Shown in pieces: positions 48,971 to 62,048 of a stretch of DNA of 64,000 nt (positions are counted from its first letter, which is position 1; every line of letters starts with the position of its first letter). Under the pieces are notes generated by a model. That model made no database searches, was not told the DNA's origin, and saw only the letters and a program-made list of their open reading frames with translations. Made by a program: the position numbers and the translations under genes. Location of the stretch: assembly GCA_016946835.1 (NCBI GenBank), contig JACVTC010000147.1, forward strand, positions 314,501-378,500, read 5' to 3'. Source of the stretch: Neocallimastix lanati (nom. inval.) (taxonomy: Eukaryota; Neocallimastigomycota; Neocallimastigomycetes; Neocallimastigales; Neocallimastigaceae).

Positions 48971-48975
<5 letters not shown>
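48848..48975 (-). CDS. Candidate isolated terminal exon or gene remnant
   Basis: On the minus strand a frame open from an A/T homopolymer down to a stop at 48848-48850 reads FYNIHNKQFENSFKYTNTN, then MKMEDRIESLRGIKASIIRV and FDLK. The second half has normal coding composition and amphipathic helix character in a desert that is otherwise pure A/T. No upstream exon or acceptor was identified with confidence. It may be a last exon, a decayed gene end or chance. Confidence 0.25.
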
Positions 48976-49026
<51 letters not shown>

Positions 49027-49400
49027 GAACTCTTGTTCACGTTATTTTATAAAAAGGTAGGATATATATTTTTGATTTTTAATTTCAAAAAATAAAAATA
49101 AAATAAAACAAAAAAAATTTATTATAATTAAAACATAACTATTAGATAAAATTTTTTAAATAACTAGAAAAAAAAAAAAAAAAAACGTTAATAATATATA
49201 TAATTATTATATATAGTAAATTAATAATATTTTTATTTATTATATATTAATTAACTATCCATTTTTAATTATTTATTTTTTATGACATAATTCCATCATA
49301 GATAGATAGAAAGTTTAACCATAAATATGCTTTGATTATACATATATGATATATTAAATATTTTATAATGATTTAAATTACAAAGAAAAAAGAAATTAAT

Positions 49401-49417
49401 AAAATTTATTATTATTA

Positions 49418-49456
<39 letters not shown>

Positions 49457-49481
49457 TTTAAATTAAATTTATATTCAATTA

Positions 49482-49573
<92 letters not shown>

Positions 49574-49598
49574 TTTAAATTAAATTTATATTCAATTA

Positions 49599-49639
<41 letters not shown>

Positions 49640-49642
49640 TTT
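49401..49642. repeat. (ATT)n arrays in a larger tandem duplication
   Basis: Long ATT runs separated by two copies of a 35-bp spacer (TTAAATTAAATTTATATTCA, then ATTATATTTATT). The copies are about 118 bp apart, so the whole array was duplicated. Confidence 0.85.
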
Positions 49643-50409
49643 TTATCAATTACTATAAAATTTTTTCTTAAGAAAAAAATTAAAAAAAAAATTAAAAATT
49701 TTTTTCTTTCAAATAGAATAGTTTATATTTTATATTTCGTAATAATATACCATTTATTTCAAATTAAATGAAGTAAAAATTTTAAATATTCTCTTTTTTA
49801 GTACATGCTCTATATATAATTAATAGAAATTAAATAAGAATGTTTTATTATATATATTAAGTATAATATATAATTTAAATACAAAATAATGCTAAATTAC
49901 TTTCTTATTCTAAATAATAAATTCTAAATTTCAAAGTTAATTTTACTATTTAGAAGTGATAATAATAGCAATAATTATAATATTATTATTAATTTTTTTG
50001 ACATATCATTAACTTCACAGATAATTAAAAAATTTTCAGATATTATTAAAATAAAATAGAGTTTTAATATAATAGAGTTTTGCTAAAGAGAAATATATTA
50101 AAATTAAATATTCATATATATTAATATAAATAGTCTCTATGTTAAAATAGCTATATATAAATATTAATTAACACTATTTATACTATTTTTTTGATAATAT
50201 TAGTATAAAACCTCTTAGATATACTATAAAATCAATATTATCAAATGCTTTCTTCTCATTCGGTAATACACTTCGTATATGTACTTTATTTTATGTTCCT
50301 ACATTGATAATGATAATAATAAATGTATAACTATTCTAGCTATTATGTGATAATCATGGGCTCACGTCAACTACGTACCTCAGCTTTAGACACATTTTGC
50401 TATAGGTTT

Positions 50410-50482
50410 ACTGTAGATTAATAGGTATAGAAAAATTTATACTTATTAAGTATAAATTTTTCTATGTCTATTAATCTACAGT
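50410..50482. repeat. 73-bp near-perfect palindrome
   Basis: Two 35-bp arms (ACTGTAGATTAATAG at the outer end, TATAGAAAAATTTATACTT inside) are inverted around a 3-nt loop, with only two mismatched positions. Further inverted matches lie outside it: ACTATTTATACTATTTT at about 50172 against AGTATAAATAGTATAAAATA at about 50489. The palindrome may be the centre of a foldback element. Confidence 0.85.
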
Positions 50483-51427
50483 TACAAAAACAGTATAAAT
50501 AGTATAAAATAGTTCATGTATATATATATATATATTGATATAAATAGCTATATATATTAAAATAACATTAATTTATATATTATTATATGTATATTCGTTA
50601 AATATCTTACAATTTTATATTTTATTATTATAAATATAACAATAAATTGAAAGTTTAATTATATTTTATTTATTATTTTGTTTAAAAAAAATATAAAAAA
50701 GAAAAACAAATAATTAATAAGGTATATATTATATGCATTTTATTCAACATTAATGACAATATTGCCATATATTTAATATTAAATATTATATTTCATACTT
50801 ATACTTGTATGTTTGTTTTAATATATTATTATTCATTGATGTAACAATTATTTTTCATTAGTAGATAACAATATATTTCAAATAAAACTTTGTAATATTT
50901 TAATATAAATTATATTATATATTATATTATATGTATTAAAAAAAATAAATTATATTATATATTATATTATATGTATTAAAAAAAATAAATTATATTATAT
51001 ATTATATGTATTTTAAAAAAAAAATATATTATATTATATATTATATTATATATTATATTGTATGTATATATTGTATGCAGTTTTTATTTTCAAGTAATCT
51101 ATTTCAAAAAACAAATTATATTACTATATTCAGGCTAACAGACTTAAAAATTATAAAAGTGTTTTTTTTTTTTTTTTTTTTTTTTACTGAAAGGTAACCC
51201 AATTCTTATAATAATTATTTCATAATAACTAAATTCTTTATTGCTATAAAATATTTATATTATAACTAGTCATTTAGTAGCTTTCTTAAGTTGCTTTCTT
51301 GAATGGTATGATTAGAAAAAGAACTTCAAACCAAGAAAGTTAATATTGAGTTAATATGACAATTGAACTTCTATTATAACATATGAAAATCGAAATCACC
51401 TATAAAAATTATTTTGATTAAGGAGAG

Positions 51428-51448
51428 AAAGTTTAGTGGACACCACAA
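51428..51448 (+). repeat. LINE micro-fragment (18 nt core)
   Basis: AGTTTAGTGGACACCACA is identical to sequence inside the LINE at 59222-59240 and is likewise preceded by GGAGAG nearby. It is too GC-rich to be chance in this region. Confidence 0.5.
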
Positions 51449-51936
51449 AATTAACATTTACGTCTGTAACCTCTTTGTTTTTTTTACTTTAATTAAATAT
51501 TTTTATCAATAAAAATAGTTTCAATACACTTCATTATACTATAATGACTTTAAAAAAATTTTTATTATCTTAATTTTTTAATAATAACATTTTATTAATT
51601 TATTTTTATATATTTGATATATTTCTATTTCATTTATATATATTATCAATATAATTTAATTTTAAAATGAAAATAAAAATAAAAATTTATAATATTAAAA
51701 ATTATTTAATCCGTAATCAATTCTATATTTAATAACTACTATAAAAATAAATAAAATGAATCATCTTTTTATATACATAATATACATAATATTAAAAAAA
51801 TCGAGTTTAATTAAAAATTTTACTTATATTAAAAATAATAAAGAATTAAAGGCGTTTCACTTTCAATATATATTTTAATGAATTTAAGTTTGAATTTCGA
51901 TTTTTTTTTTTTGCCCTTTTCTTTTTTTCTTTCTTT

Positions 51937-51970
<34 letters not shown>

Positions 51971-53417
51971 TCATCTTTTATAACTGGCATACTTCTATTG
52001 AATGATTAAATATATAAATTTTTTATTATAGTATCATATATTAATTATATCAATTTTTTTTCTATTTTTTTCTATTTTTGATTTCATTTTTAATTCAATA
52101 TTTACACTTTTGAAACATAATAATTAACATGTAAATTATATAGATATAAATAAATAATATCTTAATAATATTATTGATAAAATTGTTTAATATACATGTT
52201 TTTGTTTTACTTTTATTATTTATTAATCTAAATTTTAAATAATAACAAATAACATTAACTTATAAAAAAAAATTTATACGGTAAAAATATGTAAAATAGA
52301 ATAGTTAAACCATTTTAATATTCCATAAAAATTGAAATAATTTAAGCCAAATCAGGAATATAAAAATAATATAATAAAAAATAAAGAAATAAAAATAAAA
52401 ATAAAAAATTGATAAAGATACATTTTAAAAAAAAAAAAAATCAATAAAGCATAAAATTAAATAACTTAATATTAAAAAAATGCAATAATTAAAAGTGAAT
52501 ATCATGATAAAAAGAAAAAATAATATTTATGATATTCTTTTACATATATATATATATATATAATTCATATTTATATAAATTTATCCCCAAATGTTTCATC
52601 AAAACTATGGATGAATTAAAACAGGTAATGTAACCAACTGTAAATAATACAATATATACATATATGTAATATATTAAGGAATATATATATACATATTTCT
52701 ATATATATATAATTTAATTTATTCCTAAAATAATACAATTCTTTAAGTTTATAATTAAAAATTAAATATACATAATATATACATATATCAATAACTCTAG
52801 TATAAATTAGTATAAATATATATATTTATAAAGATAAAGTTCATAATGATTTTAATAAATTTTTAAGCATGATTTTTTGTATAATAGTATTATATTATTT
52901 TCATAATTGTTAATATTAAAAGCTATCATTTTTTATATTAGTAATATTATATAATGATATAATGGTTTATTATAAATAAAGTTTAAATAAATAATATTAA
53001 AAATTTTATAAAATATTCTTATAGGCTATTGAATATATAGTTTAAGAGCTTTAATACTTTTAAATAATTTATTTAATTATGTCTTTTAATTCATTGTAAA
53101 TAAAATATTTTATGCCGTATTATGTTTTATTTTTGTATCAAAAAAAAAAAAAAAAAGAGTAATACTCTGATGATGATACTTTTAATTATTTAAACAATTT
53201 AACATAAAAAAACAATAAAAATTAATATAAAAAAGTTATATAAATATAGTTCTGTTTCAATATTAGTTATTCTATATAATTTATATAAAAGGTTTTTGTG
53301 TATTTTTGTGTAACTCTATAATATTTTATCATAAAATTATTAATTTTTTTTTGTATCACATAAAATTAAAATAAAAAAAAAAGTATGGTTTAATATAAAA
53401 AAAATAAAAGATGATGA

Positions 53418-53485
53418 TATTTATGTTTCCCATCTTTATCTAATATACTAAATAAAATTATTTAAAAGAAAATAAATTCATTATA
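53418..53485. repeat. Dispersed repeat, copy 2
   Basis: Shares TATGTTTCCCATCTTTA and the following AAATAAAATTA/AAAAGAAAATAA pattern with 23119-23190. Confidence 0.55.
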
Positions 53486-55563
53486 TAAAAACAAATTTAT
53501 TTTATAACCTTTTACGTTATTAATTCTTTATTATAAAAAGTTTAAAAAACTAATTCTTATAGGTAATTAATAAACAGTTATTTTACCAAATAATTTTGTT
53601 AAAAAATTATTTTTTTTCTTTAATAAATATAAAATAAACATTTAAGCATATTATTTCTATTAATAATATTCAATGAGTTCATTATCATTTTTTAATATGT
53701 GTTAATATATAATTATTAAAATAAAAGTTTTTTATATTGTAATACTATACAAATAAGGAATTAATCTTATATCATTATTACATAATATATTACATATTTA
53801 TTAGTAATTAATACAATAATACAATTTATTGTTTATTATCGTTTAATATAAAAAAAATAAACTAAAATAAAATAAAGTAATATATCCTTAATTAATAAAT
53901 ATATAAAAAAGGAAATTAAAATTAACTAATTTGTATCATTCTGCTTAAATCATTATTAGAAATATTATTTCTATATGACATTCATAAATAGTCATTTTTT
54001 ATTTCTTATTTTTAAATTAGTACAATACACTTTTTAATTAAAATTAATTTATATAAAAAATTATTCATATTTATCATTACTATTTTTGAATATTTTATTA
54101 AATAATAAAGTTTTTAAATTTTAAGATTAATATTCTAAAAAAGATTTTTTTTTTTATTAATTTACTTTTAATAAAAGTATAAAAAATAAAATTCCAAATT
54201 GATACAAAATCTTTTTATTTAAAAAGATTATTTATATTAATATAATGAAATTAAAAAAGAAAAATAAATTTTTTTTTTTTAGTTCAGTCATAGCTATCAT
54301 GGAATAAATTTTTTAAATTATAAATTATTTTTCTAAAGCAAAAAAGCAATATTGAATAATTATAAATAATTATTTAGCTTATATAAGATAAAATTTATTA
54401 ATATTTATATATATATTTTTTTATATAATATTATTCAACTGCATAACATTGTTTATAATTTTTTTTTATTTTTTATTATTTATTTATAAATACTCTGATT
54501 AAATATGAATAAAAGAAATGATTTTTGTCTTTTTGATATATATATTTTTTTTTAAAAGATAAAAGAAATTATTTATTATTTAAAGTTAGTATTTATTAAA
54601 TATTTATTAAGTATTAATTACTAATTTTTATGATGTATTGTTCATAATATTAAAATATATTTGGAACAATTAAATTTAAAAAAAATAAAAAATTAAATTA
54701 TTTACTATATAAATTAAACTTATATTAATTTTTATATTAAAAAAAAGTTTAATTCTATTTATTTAAATAATAAAAAAATTAATATAATTTTTAAAGTTCT
54801 TTTTATTTTTCCTATTTCAATGCATTAAAATAATTTAATATTCATATATTTTTTCGTTTTTTTTTTTAATATAAATATGAAATGTTTCCTTCATTACATT
54901 TTAAATAACAAATTTTTTTTTTATTTTATTTTTTTATTATAGAACTTTAATAAAAAAAAAAAAATTAAATAAAAAAAGAAGACAAATAATAAAGTTTTTA
55001 TTATTGTATAAATAAAAATAATAAAATTTATATATATATAAAAAAGCAAAGTCTTTTTTTGAATATATATATTTATAGGAATAAAAAAACAAATTTATGA
55101 TAAATTCGCTTTATTAAAAAAGTTTGTATTAATAAACTTTTATTATTTAAAATAAATATTATATATATATAATATATTAAATATATAAATAAAATAGTCC
55201 TTTATCAAAAAACAATATTTCTAACTGATAATAGTAAAAAGTTTACTAAAAATAATAAAAAAGGAAGCAAATATTTATTATTACTTTTTTTTATTACGAA
55301 ATTAAAAATTATAAAATTCAATTAATATTTATTATTTCAAATTTTAAAATTATAAAAATATTTATGAGTATATTAAAAAAAATATTATAAATTATAATAG
55401 AATTTAAACCAAGAATTATTTTAAAACAAAAACAAAAAAAAGAAAAGAAAAGAAAAGAAATATTTATTAATATGAATATTAAATAATTGAATTTGTACTG
55501 TACAAAAACTAATTATATTTATTATTGTGAATTTTTGAAATATTAAATAGAATTAGCGTCTGG

Positions 55564-55571
55564 TTACGTCA
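55564..55571. promoter_or_regulatory. CRE-like motif upstream of the expansin gene
   Basis: TTACGTCA, a variant of the TGACGTCA bZIP site, lies about 122 bp upstream of the ATG in otherwise A/T-rich DNA. A single motif is weak evidence. Confidence 0.25.
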
Positions 55572-55692
55572 AATCAATATTATATTAATTTAAAAGTAAG
55601 TCAAATAAAATATAATAAATTGTTTATATTATTAAAATATTATATTAATAGAATTTAATATAAATAATATAAATAATAGATAATAAATAACA

Positions 55693-57569
55693 ATGAAATC
55701 TATTCAGGCCTTAGGTCTCTCATTATTAATTGCTGGTACTTTCGCTAAGTGCCAAGACGGTTATGAATGTTGTAAATCTTGTGATGTTGAATTAACTGAC
55801 GATGATGGTGAATGGGGTATTGAAAATAATCAATGGTATTTATTAAATAAATACAAATTTTTTTCATGAATAATAAATACTATTACATTTAAATGTTGAA
55901 ATAAAAAATAAAAATATAAAATTATGAAATATTACTATATTAATTAATATTATGTTTAAATATTAAATTAATTATTAATAAATAAAGGTGTGGTATTGAT
56001 GTCGAAAAGTGTCACGGTTCTTCTGCTGCTGAAGAATGTTGGAGTAAAGCTTTAGGTTATGACTGTTGTAAGGAAGGTACCGAAGTTGTTTATACTGATG
56101 AAAGTGGTAAATGGGGTGTTACTGGTGACAACTGGTGTGGTATAATCGATACTATTGATAATGATGATGATTGTGGACTTTACCCATGTTGTACTTCTTG
56201 TAATAGCGTTTACGAAGATGATGATGGTAAATGGGGTGTTGAAAATGATGACTGGTGTTTAATTAAGAAGTCTTGTGGAAAGGAAGAACCAGCTACTACC
56301 ACTAAGGCTACTAAACAATCTCCAAAGCCAACTTCTGCTGCTGTCACTAGAACTACTCTTGCTAATGGTGCTATCTTCGAATCTGGTGTATTCAGTACTT
56401 TACCACCAAGTCACACTCAACCACCATATCCACATGCTGAAAACACCGGTCTTGCTTCCTGTGGTGCTAAATGGACTATGGTGGATAACGTTTGTGTTGC
56501 CATGTACTGTGAAGACGATTTATCTTCTGAAAACTGTGATGCTTGTGGTGGTAAGGCAGGTTCCGGAAAGTGTGTCTCTGTTGATCCAGCTTTATGTAAG
56601 TCTGGTATTTGGCCAGAAGTTCACAGTTCCACAGACCAACCATGGAAATACTCCAGATCTACTCACTTCGGTTTAACCTATGGTGGTGCTTGTGGTTTCG
56701 GTTTATACGGTTTATGTACTACTAAATTCAACGAAACTGGTGAACTTTGTGTTAGATTCTGTGAACATTACCCAGATCTTTGTAAGGATCCAGATGATAT
56801 CACTTTAAGAGGTAATTTCTGTGCTCCAAATGGTAATTACTACACTCAATTCTGGTCTTCTCTTCCAGGTGATTATGATAACTATCTTTCTTGTGGTGAA
56901 TGTTATGAAGTTGAAAGAACTTTACCAGATGGTTCATCTTACCCAGCTGGAGAAGGTACTGATCATATTCTTTTACAAGTTGTTGATTCCTGTCCATGTA
57001 CCGCTAATGCTAAGTGGTGTTGTGGTTCCGGAGTTGATCACTGTAATGAAATTGATTTCAAGTATGGTTGTCCAATTCCAGAAGGTAGCTGGCACGTTGA
57101 TTTATCCGATATTGCTATGTCTCGTTTACAAACCAATGATCCATATGGTGTTATGGTTGATGGTGTTATTCCTATTAAGTATAGACGTGTTCCATGTCCA
57201 GTTAAGGGTAACATTCATGTCTGGTTACGTCCAGGTGCTGGTCCATGGTACTTTGCTCTTACCGTTGTCAATGTAGCTAATATGGGTTCTCTTGTCGCTG
57301 TTGAAGTCCAACAAGCTGATGGTATCTGGGTACCATTAGTTCGTGATCCAAACTATTCATCTACTAGACCACAAGAACGTTATGGTTCCTGGACTGTCAA
57401 ACAAGGTACTGGTCCATTCTCTGTTCCAATGAATATGCGTTTCACAGATAGTGCCTTCAACACTCTTACTGCTGAAGGTGCTATTAAGGATTGGGGAGAT
57501 CCAAGTTACGATATGTTTGATTTCCTTTACATTGATACCGGTGTTCAATTCCCAATGCCATCTGATTAA
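55693..57569 (+). CDS. Cellulosomal expansin-like protein with three dockerins
   Basis: Two exons (55693-55835 and 55988-57569) joined in phase across a GTATTT...AAAG intron; 574 residues. Residues 1-18 form a signal peptide. Three fungal CBM10-type dockerins follow at about 20-56, 65-100 and 110-144, each with CC..C/G, acidic DDDGxWG and the Trp-Cys ending. A Ser/Thr/Pro linker runs to about 195, then a Cys-rich module of unknown type at about 200-262. An expansin double-psi barrel spans about 270-445 ([35 protein letters not shown] matching the expansin HFD motif). A C-terminal CBM63-like domain follows YRRVPC at about 446. Expansins loosen cellulose networks without hydrolysis. Dockerins would dock the protein on the scaffoldin of the extracellular cellulosome. 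Codon use is GC-richer than in neighbouring genes, as for a highly expressed gene. Confidence 0.95.
55836..55987 (+). other. Intron in the first dockerin of the expansin gene
   Basis: 152 bp, AT-rich, GTATTTATTA...AATAAATAAAG. Splicing restores NQWCGID in the first dockerin, which confirms the boundary. Confidence 0.92.
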
Positions 57570-58186
57570 TTTTTTTAATTTTTAAAAGAATAGATTACAT
57601 TTTTAATTTATATAAATGATATAATATAAATAAAATATTTCATATTCTTATTTAAATAAATTAAAAAAAAAATAGTTGAAATAACAAAAAATAATAAAAG
57701 ATAAAAGATAAAATATATAAAAAGAAATAAATAAAAAAATGTACAAATAAATAAAAATAAATGGATAAATAAAATAAAAAATAGCAAATGAATAAATAAT
57801 AAATAAATAAAAATAAAATAAAATAAAATATAAAAAAAGCAGCAGTAAAGTTAAAATAAAAATATCATATTAAGTAAAAAATATATATGTAATTTTTAAA
57901 AATATTATCAAATATTGGATTGGGACGGTTTATTATTACTATTTTTAATAAAGTTTTTTTTTTTTTTTTTTTTTTTTTATGATTTTATTTATTTTATAAT
58001 TTAATTATTATATAATTTTATTATTTTATGATTTTATTATTTTATTATTTTATTATTTTATTATTTTATTATTTTATTATTTTATTATTTTATGATTTTA
58101 TTATTTTATTATTTTATTATTTATTTTATTATTTATTAAGTAATTAGCATTGAGTATTAATTTAAATATATTTAAATATATTTCTT
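57570..58186. other. AT-rich 3' flank with (ATTTT)n
   Basis: Intergenic sequence after the expansin gene. A TTATTTTA/ATTTT array covers about 58000-58130. No gene is seen. Confidence 0.6.
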
Positions 58187-58203
58187 AAATTTAAATATAA
58201 TAA
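58187..58203. repeat. Target duplication of LINE A (left)
   Basis: AAATTTAAATATAATAA recurs at 59504-59520 just after the LINE's poly(A). Confidence 0.8.
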
Positions 58204-59460
58204 TGGTAAAACAAGTTCAGAAGACAATGACTATATTAGACATAATTCTACTATGAGTACTTATGCTTTATCTCGAGATCTAAGCATTCCTCCTATTGCT
58301 GGTGTCTGCGCAGCCTTACAGATTAAATCATTTGCAAAATGGAGTAAATCAAACTGTATTATAAAGGATCTTATTAAATCTATTCCCAAAATGCATCATT
58401 ATTCCTGGACTAAAGAATCTAGAACACTGTATAAAAAAATCAAAAAATATAAATGTGAAAAATATGACGATATTTTAGAACGTTACTGGAAATCAGTTGC
58501 CAAATTTCAAGGTATTAAAGGTCAAAATTACGATCGTAATAAGTTCTCAAACAATAAAGCTATAATTATGCTTAGTTTAAAATATCCCCAATTCAACTTA
58601 GGGTTTTCGTGGATTATACGTTTACGCTGTGGTTATAAATACAATACTACTATTGCTATTAGAATGGGTAGAGTTTCAGAAGATTGTCCCAAGTATTGCC
58701 CCTGTTGTGGCGAAGATAAACAATCTTTTGAACATTGGATTTTTAAATGCGATGCTCTTGCATCTTTTAGATGGAATTCTTTAAATTTCATCGATGATCT
58801 CTATGTTTTATTCCTTAGGAAGATTAGAGCGTTTAATCCTCTTTCTTCCTATGACTCTATTTCTAATTTTGAAGATTATATCAATCATTATATATACTTG
58901 TTCCTTCTTGGTGGGACTTTAGTTTTAAATGAACTACATTTCGATAGTGGGGAACAGAGACAATTAAATGAACTACTTTTCAAAGGTTCATCTGAGTCAC
59001 CTGTTCCAAAAATTGTGGGCTTGGCGGAATTCTTAACAAGTGCAATACCTATCATTAGTAGTTCGTTTGAGCTATTATTTGATAGGTATTGCAAAATACC
59101 AAACTTATCCAAGAGCGTCGACGTCGTACTGATAAGGCATAATGATAATACAGGATCGTCATCTATTGCTACGAAGGATGAATCTCTCCCTAGTAGTTCA
59201 ATAAATGATGAGTCCGGGGAGAGTTTAGTGGACACCACACTATCTATTTTAAAGATGTTACTTCTAGGTTTTATTTCTTTTTTATTTGATAGGAAGGGAA
59301 AAATTCCCGCATAGTACAACTTGCCGAAATACATAGTAATTTCGAGCTTTTTATTTTTTTATTTTTTAATTTTTTATTTTTAATTTCAAATGTACTTTTC
59401 ACCTACATGTATTTTTTATAATAAAATTAATAAAGTTTTGGAAGTGTATTCTCTTCCCTG

Positions 59461-59503
<43 letters not shown>
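58204..59503 (+). mobile_element. LINE A, 5'-truncated, 3' part of ORF2
   Basis: The frame is open from the truncation point; ATG 58253 is only the first internal Met. It ends at 59314 and encodes the C-terminal third of a LINE ORF2, after the RT. It carries a CCHC-type zinc motif (CPKYCPCCGE...HWIFKC at about 58690-58750) and the conserved end motif KSVDVVLIR. A 3' UTR of about 145 bp with AATAAAG ends in CCCTGTCT plus about 40 A. A 17-bp target duplication flanks it. It is homologous to LINE B's C-terminus (SIPPIA, HYSWTK, VGLAEFLT) but a different member. 5' truncation is the usual result of target-primed reverse transcription. Confidence 0.9.
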
Positions 59504-59509
<6 letters not shown>

Positions 59510-59520
59510 AAATATAATAA
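59504..59520. repeat. Target duplication of LINE A (right)
   Basis: AAATTTAAATATAATAA, the copy following the poly(A). The first As cannot be told from the tail. Confidence 0.8.
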
Positions 59521-59533
59521 ATATATATATTTT

Positions 59534-59544
59534 AACTTATATAA
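59534..59544. repeat. Target duplication of LINE B (left)
   Basis: AACTTATATAA recurs at 62045-62055 after the poly(A) of LINE B. Confidence 0.8.
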
Positions 59545-62001
59545 ACAGTCTTAATGAAAATTATTGGAAAAAAATACTTAATAATTCTTCTACTCCTCAG
59601 GAATCATGGGATATTAATCAACCTATTTCCATGTCAGAAATTCATTCAACTGTTCTTTCAATGAAAAATAACAAAGCACCTGGTCCTGATGGTATACCTA
59701 CAGAATTTTTTAAAGCATTTTTTAATTCTGAGAGTAGTACTTCTTCTCAGGATGACTCTAATCAAGAGGTTACTTATTCCGATTGTGCAAAGTGTCTGTT
59801 ATTACTTTTTAATAAAATTTGGGATGGTGACTTTCCTAATGAATGGAACTCTGCTTCTATTGTTTCTATTCCTAAAAAAGGGGATCTTTCAGATTGTAAT
59901 AATTATCGTGGTATTTCACTCATCAATGTAGGTTTAAAAATTCTATCAAAAATTGTCACTAAAAGAATATCGGACTATGCTTTTTCTAATGGAATAATTA
60001 GACCAGAACAGTTTGGTTTTAGAAATAAAGAAGAATGTATTAGTTTATTTGTATCCATTCGTGAAATTTGTCAAAGAAGAAAATTTAAGGATAAATTTAC
60101 CTTTCTTGCCTTTCTTGACCTTAAAAAAGCTTATGATTCAGTTCCAATTTACAATATACTTACTAAACTAGATAATCTTGGTATTCGTGGTAAATGCCTT
60201 CAATTCATTACTAATCTATACCTTACCTCGAAAGCTCGTGCAAACTTTAATGGTAAACTTTCAAAAGAATTTCCAATACACCGTGGTGTTCGCCAAGGGT
60301 GTCCTCTCTCACCTATCTTATTCAATATATTTATCAATGATATTTTTGATAAATGTAAAAGATATGGTGTGATTACTGAAAAGAAAAAGTGTTGTGGTGG
60401 ATTATTTGCTGATGATATTGTATTATTAGCTCCTACAAAATCTTCACTTAAAAACCTTTTGAATATTGCTCATGATTGGGGTATTAAAAATGAAATGACC
60501 TTTGGAATCAATAAATGCGCTACACTAGTTGTTAAACCAAAGAATTTTATTCCTTCAAGACATTATGAAAATCCTACATTTAGACTTGGTATGAACTATA
60601 TACCAAGCACTAATCAATATACATATCTTGGTATACCTTTTAATGAATCGTTGGATTTAAAACCTATTATTGCTAAGATGAACAGTAAAATTAATTATAC
60701 AGTTAACTCTTTCTTTAGATTTTTAACCAATAGGAATGTTCCTTTCTACTTTAAAACTCGTATACTAGTTTCTTTTGTCCTTAGTTCAGTTCTTTATTAT
60801 GCTCCCTTACTTGGTTCAAATAAAAAGAATACTGAAAAAGCTCAAACTGCTTTTAATCGAGGTTTGTATTGGAGTTTCGGGTTTATAAATAAAACCTCCA
60901 ATACTTCAATTTACAATATGTCTAAGGAACTTTCTATACCTCCTATAGCTAGTTTTTGTGCTAAGGCGATGATTCGATGCTTTAAAAAGTGGAAAGATTC
61001 TTCTTGTATTATTTCTCATTTAGTCAAAAATATACCTACACTTTCTCACTATTCTTGGACGAAAAAAGCACGGAGTTTAGCAGTACACAAGCACAGTAAT
61101 AAACTTCCTGGAAAAATAAGGAAGTTTTACTGGGAAAATATTCATTATTCAAGCACTCCTGCGATCAGATCTACAAAATACAAGAAATTTAAATTTGGTT
61201 TTAAAAAATTTATTCATCGTCTATCACTTAAATATTCGCAATTTTCTCTTGGATTTTTTTGGATTGGACGAATTAAATGTGGATTCAAATTTGATGTAAA
61301 AACGTATGTTAAAAGTAATCTAGTATCAGAAAATTGCCCAACATACTGCCCTTGTTGTGGTGAGAGTAACAGCATACCTAGTTTTACACACTGGATACTT
61401 TTATGTCCTAAATTTGAAGAATTTAGGCAACATTTCATTCCCTTTGTTGATGAAATTTTTATTAATTTTTCTCTAATTGTTCATGAGAAATCATTGAACA
61501 TTCCTGATGATAAAGAGGAAGATTTTGATGATAATATCAATTTTTACGTGCTGTGTATCCTTCTTGGCGGAAATGCAGTATTTGAAATCTTAAAGATCGG
61601 CTCGGGGGAAAGAAGGCGACTTATTAATAATATTTTTCAATCACCTTCGAACGAGTTTTCTTTCCCGATTTCATTTTTTGTGGGGCTTGCGGAATTCCTT
61701 ACTAACGTTATGCCTATTGTGATTGGTGATTTTTACACCATGATCGATTTGTATAGTGTTAGACCTACCGTTGTCAAGAGTGTCGACGTCGTAACGATAA
61801 GGCAAAGAAGAAATTCTGATACAGATTCGAATGATAATTTTCATCCACATGGGGTTATCTTCGATGAATGGGAAGAGTTAGAGACCTTTTCGTCCTCGAA
61901 GCTCATAACGTAGTTTTTTAATATTAATATAAAAAAATTTCATGTATTTAAATTTCATGTATTTTTTAAAAAAAATATTATTAAATAAAGTTTATTCCTA
62001 G

Positions 62002-62044
<43 letters not shown>
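59545..62044 (+). mobile_element. LINE B, 5'-truncated, RT and C-terminus of ORF2
   Basis: A single frame is open from the truncation to a stop at 61911-61913 (about 789 codons; the first Met is at 59631). It includes RT motifs KNNKAPGPDGIP, NYRGISL, FLDLKKAYDSV, RQGCPLSP and the catalytic FADD at 60405-60416. A thumb region, the zinc motif CPTYCPCCGE...HWILLC near 61340 and the terminal KSVDVVTIR follow. The endonuclease domain is missing because of 5' truncation; the RT looks intact. The 3' UTR carries AATAAAG and ends CCTAGTCT plus about 40 A. An 11-bp target duplication flanks it. The clade is not assigned with certainty: the RT order and APE-type organisation fit an L1/Tad-like LINE. Confidence 0.93.

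Positions 62045-62048
<4 letters not shown>

Larger units (their letters stand above)
49020..55560. other. 6.5-kb AT-rich desert
   Basis: No gene could be read on either strand. It holds ATT arrays, a 46-bp tandem repeat at about 50911-51015 (ATTATATTATATATTATATT), a large palindrome at 50410-50482, LINE scraps, and a second copy of the 23.1-kb dispersed repeat. Two patches of higher complexity, 50240-50410 and 51280-51490, are probably remnants of mobile elements. Confidence 0.5.

Noticed and set aside
52608-53045. Mini-gene: ATGGATGAATTAAAACAG, a GT donor, then an AG acceptor and GCTATTGAATATATAGTTTAA
   Set aside because: It would give a 12-residue peptide only. Splice signals of this quality occur by chance in A/T-rich DNA.
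56275-57276. Leu-rich overlapping frames in the expansin gene
   Set aside because: They are shadow frames of a strongly supported secreted protein, with no signals of their own.
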